From Asterias rubens (lineage: Eukaryota > Echinodermata > Asteroidea > Forcipulatida > Asteriidae), in NCBI RefSeq assembly GCF_902459465.1, contig NC_047066.1, positions 6,050,377 through 6,114,376 of the forward strand: DNA of 64,000 nucleotides. Reading direction: 5' to 3'. The notes under the pieces were generated by a model, which searched no databases, was not told the DNA's origin, and was given only the letters and a program-made list of their open reading frames with translations. A program made the translations under genes and the position numbers. Shown here piece by piece: positions 1 to 10,731 of the stretch. Every line of letters starts with the position of its first letter. The first letter of the stretch is position 1.

Positions 1-15
1 TCCTTTAAACTTCAG

Positions 16-2652
16 GTACCACCCACAAGAAACACTCCACCATCATGGTCGCCGTCATGAGGGGTCAAAGTTCAAAAACTAGGGCTACCCAGGATATCCG
101 ACCAGCTCCATCGGACAATCTTACAACTGCTCAAACCGTTGCGAACAACTCAACTGCTCGAATTGTTGCAAACAGTGCAACTGCTCGAATTGTTGCAAAC
201 AGGGCAACTGCTCGAATTGTAGCAAAGAACAACTCCATTTCCTTGGTGACGACAAGGAAGTATCCACAGATTGATTTGGAAAAGGAAATTCCACCACTTG
301 ATGAGATTTTCAAGAGGACAGTAATTGTGACGGCCATCTCTTCAAACCATTACAAGGAGGGAAAGGTGATGATCAGCACCGCACAGAACGTCATGCCAAA
401 CACGAGGATTGTTGTCTGCGATTTGGGGCTGATTCCCAGCGAAATTCGAGAAGTAAGCAGCGCTATATACATATACATATAAGCCATGTTTGAGATATGG
501 TGGACACAGCATTATGACACTATTAGGGTTGGGTTTAATTTGTCTGTAGACACTCAAACCAAACAGTGCAAAAGTCACCCATACCTCAAAGAGACTAATA
601 ATGAACATGTGTTTTTCCCCCAATTTTAAATGTAAAGCCCGGTTCATACTACCCTTTTTCAACGCCTTCGTGGCTTGAAGAGCCGCGACCACAAGGGACT
701 GGAAACGCGTACGCGGTCTAGTCTCCCATTCCATTCGCTTTGGATTGCGGCTCTCCAAGCCACAAAGGCCTTGACAAAAGGCTAGGCTCATACTTCCTGT
801 GAATGCAAACTTTGACGTCACATTATGGCTGCCCTTGCAGCGAATGTTTCGCAGGAGTGAACACGGTTCAAAACTGTTGCGAATTGTTCATCGCGAATTT
901 GTGACGTCAAAATTCGTTTCGCATGAGCCCCCCCCCCCCCTGTGTAAGTTTTTGATTTTAACAGTGGTTGCCGAGGACACTATTGGTATTCACTCAAAAT
1001 AATTATTACTTACTTGGTAACGAGTAATGGGGAGCTGTTGATATTATAAAACATTGTGAGAAACGGCTCCCTCTGAAGTGACGTAGTTTTCGAGAAAGAA
1101 GTAATTTTTCACAAATTTGATTTCGAGGTCTCGAAATCAAACATCCTGAAGGCACACAACTTCGTGTGACAAGGGTGTTTTTTTCGTTCATTATTATCTC
1201 GCAAGTTCGATGACCGATTGAGCTCAAACTTTCACAGGTTTGTTATTTTATGCATATGTTGAGATTCACCAACTGTGAAGGCTAGTCTTTGACAGTTACC
1301 AATAGTGTCCACTGCCTTTAAAGAATCATCCAATAATAAAATGATAACTTATATCCATTTGTTCCCCTTTTGTTTTAGCTGTCGACTTTCTGCAATGTAG
1401 AAGTGCGAAGTTTTAAATTCTCCAAGTATCCTCCTCACGTAAAAGATCTTCTTAACTACGCTTGGAAACCAGCCCTCATAAAGGTATCCGATCCACATCG
1501 CTTACAAATTACATGTTAGTCTACAACACCCCTTACATATATTCCCCCGGGGATCACCCCAGGGAGTCGTAGTTTTAACCATAGCACTCGAAGCAGTCAA
1601 CATTTGCATATTAGTCTTTATTGATTGGCGACGGTATTTTTGTTAACGTAGTTGCCGATAATGTGAATATACGATACGAACACGATAATACGAATAGACC
1701 CTTCTATCGCAACGTCACATCCCGAGATTTTGCCAACCGAGGTTAAACAACTATGGAGAGCCATATAGTATATCAAAAACAGTGGCGAAACGTAACAAAA
1801 AAATATTAAAAAATAAGAAGAATTTGTTGGAAACTTCACAATTCTGTTTATTCATGGTTGACTTTTTTGCTAACATTCGGCCGGCCATGCTGACCGGCGC
1901 ACAATGGCTTTGCCGTCTCATAAAGACAGGAATTGGCAGTGTAACAGTACGAAACCCCTCGCTGCGGTGCAACAAAATAATGCTACCGGGACCAACGGCT
2001 TTACGTCCCATCCGAAGGACATATAGCTTTGTATATACCTGCTTAGCATTAAACTGTGGATTTCATTCTCTATCATTGTTGTCTCTTTTGGTAGGAACTA
2101 CTGTACGAATTCGGCGCCGTCTTTTGGGCGGACTCTTCGGTGCGTTTCAGGAGGAGCATCTTGCTCCTAACGGACCATCTTAAGACATTCCACGGCTTCA
2201 TACCACAAGTGGCAAATTACGACAGCAGCGGGACATTTTCAGTGGTTGATTTGACCCACCCGGCCATGTTTGACTATTTAAAGGTTGACATAGATACATT
2301 CAGGAAGGATACTGGGTTCACTCCAAAACCCCGCGGCGGCATTCTGTACTTTGTTAACAGCTCCTACATCAATGAGAAACTACTGCAACCGTGGGTAGAC
2401 TGTTCGATGGTGATAGAGTGCATAGCACCACATGGGAGTCAGAACCCACACAAAAAGAAAATGAAGGGATATTACGTGCATCGCTACGACCAATCAGCTC
2501 TCGCAATTTTGATGTACAAAAATTTGAGAGGTTTATACCATATTGGCCATGATGCGACCAAAACCTTCAAGTCTGTTATGAGAGTTGAAAACAGTGGGCA
2601 TTCTTATATAACAAATAAAGTCAAGATTTGTAAAAAAAAGATTTTAACTTAA
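16..2652 (+). CDS. DUF1647 family protein, 3' three exons (5' end outside window)
   Basis: Three exons join in phase 0: 16 (or ATG at 45)-452, 1379-1483 and 2095-2652, with donors GTAAGC and GTATCC and acceptors TTTTAG and TTGGTAG. The joined product is about 356 aa from the Met at 45. After a low-complexity Ala/Thr/Asn stretch it reads VTAISSNHYKEG, then KYPPHVKDLLNYAWKPALIK, then EFGAVFWADSSVRF. I recognise these as the conserved core of DUF1647, a family of unknown biochemical role in nematodes, echinoderms and other animals. Members usually have an N-terminal transmembrane anchor. None is present here, and the reading frame is open from position 9 with an acceptor-like TTCAG at 11-15. The exon is therefore probably internal and an anchor-encoding exon lies upstream. 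The first exon carries imperfect 27-nt coding repeats. Exon 3 simply runs to a stop; a further 3' exon cannot be excluded. Family call is confident, function unknown. Confidence 0.82.
121..232 (+). repeat. Coding 27-nt tandem repeat in DUF1647 exon
   Basis: Three to four copies of a 27-nt unit encode ARIVAN-x-A-T. They give an Ala/Thr/Asn-rich linker just before the conserved domain. The units differ by a few bases and keep frame, so this looks like length-variable linker sequence rather than a functional motif. Confidence 0.8.
958..1321. mobile_element. TTAA MITE, family A (AGGCAGTGGACAC), intron copy
   Basis: The element lies between TTAA at both ends. Its right terminus reads AATAGTGTCCACTGCCTTTAA and its left terminus is degraded. 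The interior has the family's paired TTTCGAGG...CCTCGAAATC palindrome. It sits in intron 1 of the DUF1647 gene, ending 57 bp before the exon 2 acceptor. TTAA target duplications with terminal inverted repeats suggest mobilisation by a piggyBac-type transposase (inference). Confidence 0.85.
1535..1612. mobile_element. Fragment of ACGACTCCC/GGGAGTCGT foldback element
   Basis: This part matches the ends of the composite elements at 4550-5056 and 53220-53620: GGGATCACC, GGGAGTCGTAGTTTTAACCA, then AGCACTCGAAGCAGTCAA. Only one arm is intact. It lies in intron 2 of the DUF1647 gene. Confidence 0.6.
1785..2040 (-). mobile_element. Possible SINE remnant in DUF1647 intron 2
   Basis: Read on the minus strand, about 2020-1985 contains CCTTCGGATGGGACGT, a block I associate with conserved regions of some marine-invertebrate SINEs. 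No A/B box or flanking duplication is clear, so this is a weak call. Confidence 0.3.
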
Positions 2653-2813
2653 AAACCCCCAATTCTTAACATAAATAATTATGTTACTTTTATAGATTAT
2701 TGTTGAAAGAACCTCTGGTATTATTCTTCCTGATCTTTTTCAAACTCTTTTCTGTAAGTGTTTTAAGTTGTATGTTCTGTGCTGACGTTCACCCAGGCCC
2801 ACAGTGTTTTATA

Positions 2814-2965
2814 GGGTGCGTTCGTTTAGCTTCCCTGGGTCGACCCCGGTCTGTGGCGTTTTTTTTTTCAGAACGAACGTGAGCGGATAATTACCCACGT
2901 TCGTCCTGGAAATAAAAAAGCGCCACACACCGGGGTCGACCATGGGAAGCTAAATGAACGCACCC
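2814..2965. mobile_element. GGGTGCGTTCG foldback element, copy 1
   Basis: This is an almost complete palindrome. It begins GGGTGCGTTCGTTTAGCTTC, runs through GGGTCGACCCCGG to a short centre near 2890, and returns to end in GAACGCACCC. Arms are about 70 bp. Other copies are at 7993, 9015 and 13626, with half copies at 24799 and 25913. It has no coding capacity. Confidence 0.88.
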
Positions 2966-3161
2966 AAAGCTTGACCCTCACTGGTCATGGTGACTGTGTG
3001 AACCTGGCTGTTGCATGGTGTCTCCATGCTGGAAGTTATGTAATAACTTAGTATTTAAGGCACATTCAACGTTGACCCGTGATCTGTCCCATTCAGGTGC
3101 GCCACGAGTCCAAGTTGCATTGTTGTTTATGCGTCAATATTCTCATTTGAGTTGTGTTCAA

Positions 3162-3588
3162 TTAAAGACATTGGACACTATTGGTAATTGTCAAAATCCA
3201 GTCTTCTCACTTGGTGTATCTCAACATGTGCATAAAATAACAAACCTGTGAAAATTTGAGCTCAATCGGTCGTCGAAGTTGCGAGATAATAATGAAAGAA
3301 AAAAACACCCTTGCCACACGAAGTTGTGTGCTTTCAGATGCTTGATTTCGAGACCTCAAATTCTAAATCTGAGGTCTCATTCGAGGAAAACTACTTCTTT
3401 CTCGAAAACTACGTTACGTCAGAGGGAGCCGTTTCTCACAATGTGTTATACTATCTACAGCTTTAATCTCGCCCAAGTTCGAATCCCACCCGAGATCGGA
3501 AAGAGTGCGTACACACATCGTTACCAACTATAAGGTTTTATACTAATAATTTTGTTGAGTAATTAGCAATAGTGTCCACTGTCTTTAA
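3162..3588. mobile_element. TTAA MITE, family A, full copy
   Basis: TTAA is present at both ends with the family termini (TTGGACACTATTGGTAATT at left, AGTGTCCACTGTCT at right) and the central paired GAGACCTCAAATT / TCTGAGGTCTC palindrome. It lies about 0.5 kb downstream of the DUF1647 stop. Confidence 0.85.
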
Positions 3589-3898
3589 AACACCCTGTGG
3601 TGTGTATATTCTCATACTCTTCAGTCTCCTGACGACGACCAGAGCAGGCTAGAAACATTGAGACAAATTGGGGTGTTAATTGTTGGAATGGAAATAACTG
3701 TCTTGCAAATGTTTTAATGTTGTAGAGTTGGATCGGCGTGAGTAAATCTAAATTTGTAATGGGTATAAGCTTCTTATTATAGCGCGCATATCCGCCACTC
3801 AGTGACGCCATAGATATAATTAAATATAGTTTATGGAACCAATAAAATGGCATAAATGTATTTGACTTTTACAAATGGTTGACTTGAAGGGAGGATAG

Positions 3899-4472
3899 GT
3901 GTTTAAAATAAATCAGTTATTCTCGATATCGAGAATTGATAATTGTTGTTTTAATGTGTTCTCTAAAAGTAAAGCATTTCATGGAATAATATTTCAAGGG
4001 AAGTCTGTCACCATTACCTTCTGTAAACCCTCGAAGTTATTTGTAAATCTGTGAACTTTTAATTTTGTTCTGTTCAGAAAGTGTCCAATGGCTTTAAAGC
4101 CATTATACACTTTCGGTAAACAGTATTGTCCAAGTCCCACACTTAGTGTATCACAACTTCTATATAAAATAACAAACCTGTGAAAATTTAGGCTCAATCG
4201 GTCATCGGAGTCGGGAGAAAATAACGGGAAACCCACTCTTGTTTCTGCGCGTTTCGCCGTGTCATGAGTCATGACATGTGTTTAAAATAAGGCCGTAATT
4301 CTCGCTGACGAGAATTAATATTGTTTTTATGTTTTCCCAAAAAGTAAAGCATTTCATGGAATTATATTTCAAGGGAAGTCTTTCATCGTTACCTTCTGTA
4401 AACCCTCTAAGTAATTTGTAAATCTGTGAACTTCATTTTTGTTCTGTTCAGAATGTGTCCAAAGGCTTTTAA
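3899..4472. repeat. Direct duplication of about 200 bp flanking a MITE fragment
   Basis: The stretch 3899-4104 (TTTAAAATAA, AAAGTAAAGCATTTCATGGA, TTACCTTCTGTAAACCCTC, TGTTCTGTTCAGAA) recurs at 4272-4470. Between them lies a truncated family A MITE at about 4080-4271. The spacing is about 373 bp. It looks like a local tandem duplication that included a MITE end. Confidence 0.75.
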
Positions 4473-4549
4473 ACTAGTTGTTTCATGAAGTGATTTTGTG
4501 TTTCAATCCAAATGGGTTTAAAAAAAATCCCTGCATGATATAGTATACA

Positions 4550-5056
4550 AATATTGACTGCTTCGAGTGCTATGGTTAAAACTATGACTCCCGAGGTGAT
4601 CTTCGGAGCGTTCTATTTACCCAAGGCGAAGCCGAGGGAAAATAGAACGCTACGGGGATCACCGAGGGAGTCATATTTTTTAACCATTGCACGAGTAAAA
4701 GCAGTCAATATTTGTTTTATAACACCCCAAACATTTCTAAATACTGTACTATTATTATTAAGTTACAGACCTGAATGCTACAATCCACGGACGACGCGAA
4801 TACAGATTGCAAACACTTTTACTTACTGTGCTGCATGTAGTGTCGTGCAATCCGAAATGGTTACAGACTATTAATTTATCATCCTCGTACACGCAACGGA
4901 CGTCTGGGTACTGCACGCCGTGTGCTAGTCTTCGGACTAGCGCATGGCAAACCGACGCACTATCACACGGCCGTCGTCTAGCAAAACTAAGACATGTCAT
5001 GTGACGCGCTCTAAACCAATGAGCAGGCAGAATACTTGCAAGGGGTGTTATAATAT
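4550..5056. mobile_element. Composite element: foldback plus TTATAACACCC-ended unit
   Basis: The left part (4553-4713) is a palindrome: TATTGACTGCTTCGAGTGCT... with CGTTCTATTT and AAATAGAACG at the centre, closing in AGCAGTCAATATTTG. It is followed by a 340-bp unit bounded by TTTATAACACCCC and GGGGTGTTATAA, which holds a GCTAGTC-TTCG-GACTAGC hairpin at about 4922. The same two parts occur in reverse order and orientation at 53220-53620, so they form one element. The downstream part may itself be a separate TIR element. Confidence 0.75.
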
Positions 5057-5113
5057 CGGATAATACACACGCCGGTTACAAAAACGCACTTTTGTAAAAG
5101 TATGTTTTATCAG

Positions 5114-5288
5114 GGTCCAATTTCAAAAAGCCTGTAAGCATAACAAAATCTTGCTTTACAGAAACTGGTTACCAGCCAAAATTCCATGTGAGTTTACATT
5201 GTTGCAACTGGTGCCCACTCATTTTTCGCTTAGCAAAGAAATTTTACTACGCAGTATTTTCTGCTTAACAGCTTTATGAAAAAGGGCT
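5114..5288. mobile_element. Foldback MITE, AGAGCTGCTTA family, divergent copy
   Basis: The ends GGTCCAATTTCAAAAAGCC and GCTTTATGAAAAAGGGCTC are degenerate inverted repeats. The interior phrases TTACCAGCCAAAATTCCATGTG and TTAGCAAAGAAATTT are shared with the clearer copy at 5458-5640. Confidence 0.6.
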
Positions 5289-5457
5289 CAATTTCATGGA
5301 GCTGCTAACGACCGAAGCTGTGGTTATTGCGCGAGTTCCATTTCATAGCCATGCATATAACCACAAGCACACGAAAGGGCGTGCTAACCATCCGGTCCTT
5401 ACTGCACGAAAATAAATGATGTCACAATACATAGTGAACGCTCATGCTGGCCACTTG

Positions 5458-5640
5458 GACCCATTTTCATAGAGCTGCTTAAAATGTAGCTAAGCACAAA
5501 CAATTATACTTACCAGATTAGGGTCACCAGCCAAAATACCATGTGACACGTTCAATTTGTGACTGGTATTTTACTTATTACTGTTAAGCAAGGAAATGCA
5601 TAGCAATATTTTTCTGCTTAAGCAGCTCTATGAAAATGGG
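5458..5640. mobile_element. Foldback MITE, AGAGCTGCTTA family
   Basis: The terminal inverted repeat is CCATTTTCATAGAGCTGCTT at left and AAGCAGCTCTATGAAAATGG at right. The interior is imperfectly palindromic. Related copies lie at 5114, 30100, 51566 and 60037. Confidence 0.85.
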
Positions 5641-5874
5641 CAACGATTTCCCTGCTAAGCTGTGGAATAACCTGCTAAGCAGCAGTATTAAATTAGGCAC
5701 AGGTGGTTTTTATAATAGCGTAAGATATTTTGAGGTGAACCTAATCCCTTTCATATGCGATAAAGCTATCTCAACCAAGGAAAGAAATTACTGACAAAAC
5801 GTAATGACGACACATTCAAAGGGTTGGCCATTGGGGTTTGGTTTGTTGGACAAAATATTTTTAAAAAAAAAGAG

Positions 5875-6204
5875 TAAAGGCTCTGGACACCTTTGGCAAT
5901 TGTTAAGACCAGTATTCTCACCTGGTTTATCAATGCATAAAATAACAATTATGTGAATTTGTTTTCTCAATTTTGCCTCAATTGGTCATCGTTACAAGAG
6001 AATAATGAAAGAAAATGCCTTAAAAAGGGTTAAGGCCTGAAGTCTTTTCATATTTGAGTGATAAATTACCTCTATCGCAAAAAAAATTAATTTACTTCAG
6101 AGAGAGCCGTTTCCCACAAATTTTCATACCAATAGCTCTCCATTGCTCGTTACCAAGTAAGGTAATGCTAAACAGTATTTCGACAAAAATTACCAATAGG
6201 GTCC
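5875..6204. mobile_element. TTAA MITE, family A, degraded copy
   Basis: The left end reads CTGGACACCTTTGGCAATTG and the right end ACCAATAGGGTCC. The interior contains CATAAAATAACAA, CTCAATTGGTCATCG and AATAATGAAAGAAAA, all family signatures. The central palindrome has largely decayed. Confidence 0.7.
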
Positions 6205-6304
6205 CGGGGTCGATTTCACGCAAAATAAAATCAACTAGTCCTATAGGAGTTATTAAAAACTTCAGGCTTGTCCTAACTCGAGTAACACATTCTATCTCGG
6301 AAAA

Positions 6305-6424
6305 GTTTCCGTATGGCGCCACCACTTTTTCATTCGATATAAAATAATATAGGAACTTATTTACCTGATTCATATATCCCTTTTTGTAAAAATGAGTGAA
6401 AAAGTGGTGGCGCCATACGGAAAG
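6305..6424. repeat. Inverted repeat TTTCCGTATGGCGCCACCAC
   Basis: Arms of about 28 bp (6306-6334 and 6396-6423) read TTTCCGTATGGCGCCACCAC plus TTTTTCA and its complement, separated by about 60 bp of AT-rich sequence. It is embedded in a larger CTAGTCCTA/CCTAACTCGAG-type repeat that begins GGGGTCGATTTCAC at 6205. Confidence 0.8.
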
Positions 6425-6597
6425 TTATCCGAATTGACTTATCTCCTAAAACATTTCTAGAATTTGTAACAGTATTTGAGTATACAGTGCTATTTAACAC
6501 ACATAGGTGTATATGTAATGGGTAAAACCAGAATGACTATTCTTTATACCCGATGCAAAATTCCACATCTATTTCCCGCTGCTAAAACATATATGAT

Positions 6598-6775
6598 TTA
6601 AACTGGTCTAGTTGCTATGACACTGCTCTAGAGTTGCAAAGGTCGTGGGTTCGAATCCGACACGGGTAATATGCCCGTGGGTCCCCCCCCCCCTTTACAC
6701 ATAATTCGGGAAAGTACCGAGTATACAGTGCTAACACGCATCGGTGTATTTATGGGTAGAAACCAAAAGGGAAAA
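6598..6775 (+). mobile_element. tRNA-derived SINE
   Basis: A box-like CTGGTCTAGTTGCTATGAC is followed about 35 bp later by a perfect B box, GGTTCGAATCC, inside GGTCGTGGGTTCGAATCCGA. A tail then reads GAGTATACAGTGCTAACACG...GGTGTATTTATGGGTA. The same tail, inverted or direct, appears near 6480 and 28560. No acceptor stem forms, so it is a SINE and not a functional tRNA. Confidence 0.72.
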
Positions 6776-6793
6776 CAGTGGGTTTGGTCTTAC

Positions 6794-7027
6794 CGCTGTG
6801 TCTTTGGGTAGCAAGACGAGCTCGAATCCCGGTAGCACATGACGATTGGCATTTATATCTCTCACGGCCAGCTGACTAGCAAGCAAGAGGGCCTCACCTC
6901 CAGCCCAAGCCCCGGTCATTGGAAACAGACCAAGAAGGTACAGCTTGGTGTTGTTGTTTGATGATGCACTTTCACACAACGAGCAGACGACACCCACCAT
7001 CACCACACACGCAACCAGTTTAAACAT
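6794..7027 (-). CDS. First coding exon of a GABA-B-like receptor (ANF-receptor domain start)
   Basis: The 78-codon exon runs from ATG at 7027 to a GCG|GTAAGA donor whose last exon base is 6794, in phase 0. Residues 1-20 are a clear signal peptide (FKLVACVVMVGVVCSLC). The mature start contains LYLLGLFPMTGAWAGGEALL then DINANRHVLPGFEL, which I recognise as the first beta-strand/helix of the extracellular ligand-binding lobe of GABA-B receptor subunits and relatives. No second exon is recognisable on the minus strand between 1 and 6793, and that interval holds the plus-strand DUF1647 gene. Either the next intron is long and leaves the window, or this is a stranded fragment. Family call is good; intactness is unknown. 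Confidence 0.72.
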
Positions 7028-7370
7028 TGGGGCTTTTGAGCGCCCACGCTGCCAACGTTTCTCTTTTGGTGAATCAATGAATGCCGAACGAAGAATGTGG
7101 TTTTACAAGAGCAGGAACAATACGTAAGAAGAATTTATAAATAAATAGTAAACTTGTGGGTATAGTACAACCAAGTGTAAATCTATTTTGTGGTAGTGTT
7201 GCCTCTGAACTGAAAAGAGCCGAGTGTGTGGTCTCGACGTTTCGAACGCGAAACTCTGCTCGTTTATTCTGTTCGTCTTCAGGCATACAATACTTGTGGA
7301 ACAATACGATTGCTTATAGACTGCGCAACGCTCTTCTCACCTCCAAGGCTCCCATTCAATGGGATTGTTA

Positions 7371-7742
7371 GTCTAGGTTCCTAGACCATTGGTGTTGCGT
7401 GGTCACACACACAACCAACGTTCCGATTATGCACGGCAAAAACTGTACACGCTTGTAATGAACGAACGCTAGCGGGCGCTCTGTCCGCTAGCGTTCGTTC
7501 ATAGACCTTTTCGCAAATACTGGGGCGCGCGCGTAAAGCTTGGAATTAGGTGCATTGTGGTCTAGCTGGTTTCCAAATTTGATCCATATCTATCCCACAA
7601 TGCACCTCATTCAACAGTCTGCGCTTGCGCATTGGTATTTGCGATAAGGTATATTACAAGCGTGTACAGTTTTTGCCGTGCATAATAATCGGCACGTTGG
7701 TTGTGTGTGACCACGCAACACCAATGGTCTAGGAACCTAGAC
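7371..7742. mobile_element. 372-bp foldback element with TA target duplication
   Basis: Long terminal inverted repeats begin GTCTAGGTTCCTAGACCATT and continue for about 90 bp through ACCACGCAAC, CAACGT and GCACGGCAAAAACTGTACAC. A second nested palindrome, GAACGAACGCTAGCGG / CCGCTAGCGTTCGTTC, lies at 7461-7501. The element is flanked by TA on both sides, consistent with a Tc1/mariner-type MITE (inference). Confidence 0.88.
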
Positions 7743-7992
7743 TATATGACACCTAGACTTGGGCCCTGCCATTCTCAAGGAGAAGGATAAAGAATACTCA
7801 GATCCAGTGATTCTATTTAATAAGAAAGCGCATTGAGTACCTTGTTTGGTAGATACGTGCGCTATATAAGACTTTGATATAATACGATGATATCATTGGA
7901 TAAACGACACAGTGACACTTATGAGCTTACCATAGATGCGCAACATTTACACTCCTCAAGTCCGCGATGGAATGTGACTGCGTAAGTCTACT

Positions 7993-8143
7993 GGGTGCGT
8001 TCGTTTAGCTTCCCTGGGTCGACCCCTGTGTGTGGTGGGTTTTTTTCCAGGACGAACGTGTGCAGATAATTACCCACGTTCGTCCTGGAAAAAGAAACCG
8101 CCACACAACGGGGTCGACCCAGGGAAGCTAAACGAACGCACCC
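7993..8143. mobile_element. GGGTGCGTTCG foldback element, copy 2
   Basis: Its arms have the same sequence as those at 2814: GGGTGCGTTCGTTTAGCTTC ... GAAGCTAAACGAACGCACCC, with GGGTCGACCC in both arms and a CAGGACGAACGTG centre. It is one of the most complete copies. Confidence 0.88.
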
Positions 8144-8667
8144 TCTATGTGAACTGAAAGTATAGGTCAAAGGTGGATGTACACGCCGGCTGCAGGCCGG
8201 TCTCTCTCTAAGTGTTATTTGCATTTTTTTTTTAAGTTCTCGTTTGTACATCGTGACATCATTAATTTTTAATAAAGTTAATAATGACTGTGTTTCAACC
8301 GCCGAAAACACACAAAATTTATTTTCGTGACAAGAAAATCGTTTGCTTCTGTCCGCCATCGTAAAACCACTGTCCATCACCTTCCTAGGTTCGCAAAGTA
8401 CGCCTCTTATTACGTTATTTAATATTAATGAAGTGTGACGCCCAGTGGGCGTGCGTACCACGAGGTTGAGGCCAAAGGCTTGTTTTTATGTAACCGTCAT
8501 TTCGCCCTGAGATAAAGCCATATTGTTCATGCCTGCGTTTCTAGTGTGACATTGCGAACGCTACTTAAACGTTACCATGCCAACAAACGCTGTTATCGAT
8601 CCGTCGGTAAAGAAAAGAAACACAGTTTCTTGCAATCCGACGACTCTTTTGTGTGTAGGGGCCTAAT

Positions 8668-8923
8668 GGATTCCACTACGCGTCATCAACTGCCATGTTT
8701 GATGTATTTTACACACGTGTACCCGCTGCGCGCATCCTCGCTACCATGGACAGCGCGCCGTATCGATACCTCTCGTCACGAGCGAGCAAGGAATGCTGGG
8801 AAAAAATGGCGCGGTGAGATCGATCACCCCTAGGAACGAGGTTGCGCTGCGAGTGACTCTTGTGCACCTTTCACGTGTAAAATACATCAAACATGACCGC
8901 CACAATGACGCGGAGTGCAATCC
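8668..8923. mobile_element. 256-bp inverted-repeat element
   Basis: The left arm reads GGATTCCACTACGCGTCAT...CATGTTTGATGTATTTTACA. The right arm is its complement with small changes (TGTAAAATACATCAAACATG...ATGACGCGGAGTGCAATCC). Arms are 60-70 bp with a GC-rich centre. I see no coding signal and no clear target duplication. Confidence 0.78.
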
Positions 8924-9014
8924 ATCTATAGCAGGTTTAAATGGATTGCATATAGCATCAACGACCACCCTGTTCGATGATAAACATTGGAAAGGTGCAT
9001 GCTGCTTACTATAT

Positions 9015-9549
9015 GGGTGCGTTCGATTGGCCTCCCTGGGTCGACCCCAGGAGTGCGTTTTGGCGACCCCAACCAAACGTCATAACCAATACGGTAACCG
9101 AGCTCACAACTCGGTTATCGTTCAGTCTGAACAGCAGAACCAACGACCAACAACCGAAACAGTTTTTGGTTGGGGTCGCCAAAACGCACTCCAGGGGCTT
9201 TTCTCAAACCTCGGCTTAGGCTCCGGCTCAGGCTCCGCGTGCCGGTACAATCAGCAATACGCACTGAAAATGCAGGTTAGAGGCCGAGCTGCGTACACAC
9301 AGCACGCGGAGCCTAAGCCTGAGCCGGAGCCCAAGCCGTGGTTTGAGAAAGGCCCCAGTCACTCGCGTGAGCCCCTGACAACAATCGAACGATCACACTC
9401 GCCCTCTCGTGGTTAGGTCATGCACCTGGGACCAGCCCCAAGTGACCCGTTCCACAGAGCAGGGGACTTGGGGCTGACCCGGGTGAGCCCCTATTTGAAC
9501 GTAGCAGGGGCAGACCGGGGTTGACCCGGAAAGCTAATAGAACGCACCC
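9015..9549. mobile_element. Nested foldback: GGGTGCGTTCG element containing two further palindromes
   Basis: The outer ends are GGGTGCGTTCGATTGG (9015) and GAACGCACCC (9549). Inside are an inverted pair GGAGTGCGTTTTGGCGACCC / GGGTCGCCAAAACGCACTCC (about 9050 and 9172) and a pair CGGCTTAGGCTCCGGCTCAG / CTGAGCCGGAGCCCAAGCCG (about 9213 and 9318). A clipped GGGGCTGACCCGGGTGAGCCCC block follows. The long plus-strand reading frame across this region is a by-product of the GC-rich palindromes. Confidence 0.75.
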
Positions 9550-10731
9550 ATTACTTGAACATCAGTGGTTATTTTATATTAATAATAATTATGAACCAGT
9601 TGAACATCGGTTTAATGTCCCTATAGCTCCGTTTGTATGGCACCAACACCATTGTTTCATAACCTCACATTTAACAGCCGTCGGATAGTCTGATTTGCAT
9701 TACTTCTCCTTCTTCTTATGTTTTTTTCTTCTTCTCATTTTCTCCCCTTGCAATCATGAGTTTTCGATAATGGTTGAGTAGTCAAAGAGAGTGATCTCGC
9801 AACGATACACGTGCATCTACGTCGGGTTGAGGAACGCTTGCCGTACACATTCGCCTATCAGCCCCGGGGCAAATAATGTGTTGATTCCAAAACGCCTCAC
9901 GAAACAAAACCATCTTCAGTAAATCCGGAACACATTTGGTGGTGTTTTTAAATAACACCAACGTTGCTGAAATGCATTAATGTATCTCCTTTTTAAGCAG
10001 AGGAGTTTTGTTGGTGTGCGTCCTGCATGTTTGACTTTACACATCGCTTTCTAATGCCCTGGGTGTGGTTGTTGGTCGTTAGTCTTCAACCATTGGTCAT
10101 AACGGGGACATTGGTCTACATTAGTGCGGAAGGAATGTTTAACACGACTCGCTATAAAAACCAACACGAACCAGAATCGATTGTGAGAACTGATACAAAC
10201 CTGGAACAAATAACTCGCTGAATCTCGCAAAGCCTCGTCTTGATATCACTTATGTGAGATTTACAAGTCCTGTGGATGAATATTTGCAAAATGAATGTTT
10301 CTTTGGATGTATTCTTTTGAGATCATTTAGATCTGTATTCAACCAACATAATGCGGAGCACGGCAATTTGACATTGACAAACCAACCCAAAGCCTTATCA
10401 TTTCTCAAATCTATTACTTAGATGGATGGTCACATCTCTCTCTAGCTCTCCCTGTTGTGGGAAATGACTGCATCATATAAAACTGCTTTATTTGGTCGGA
10501 AACGGAAACCCAAGATCTCATGCCATAATACCGTCAAGTAGCATCGCTGATTATTTTCAAGTTTTGATTTGAAGACTTATTTATAGTCGTCATCGTCGAT
10601 CAGCGGGTTTGTAAGACATAACAATTTTCATTCCTTTCTACCAAAATGATCATTACGCATTCATGTAGAAACATGCTGTGCAGATTCATCGATCGGAGGA
10701 ACTAATATTGAGGCCGTCGTTTAATTTCAAA
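9550..10731. other. Gene-free interval upstream of the GPCR
   Basis: I see no recognisable exon, repeat family or RNA gene. A CTTCTTCTT-rich pyrimidine run lies at about 9705-9750. This interval would contain the GPCR promoter and 5'UTR, but no element can be named with confidence. Confidence 0.5.

Noticed and set aside
6600-6670. Possible tRNA gene
   Set aside because: B box is perfect but stems do not form, and the tail is shared with other SINE copies.
8793-9416. 207-codon plus-strand frame
   Set aside because: It lies entirely in inverted-repeat elements, and its peptide is made of arms of the palindromes.
10027-10221. 64-codon plus-strand frame with a hydrophobic stretch upstream of the GPCR
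   Set aside because: No family resemblance and no splice signal linking it to the GPCR, which already has a plausible start.
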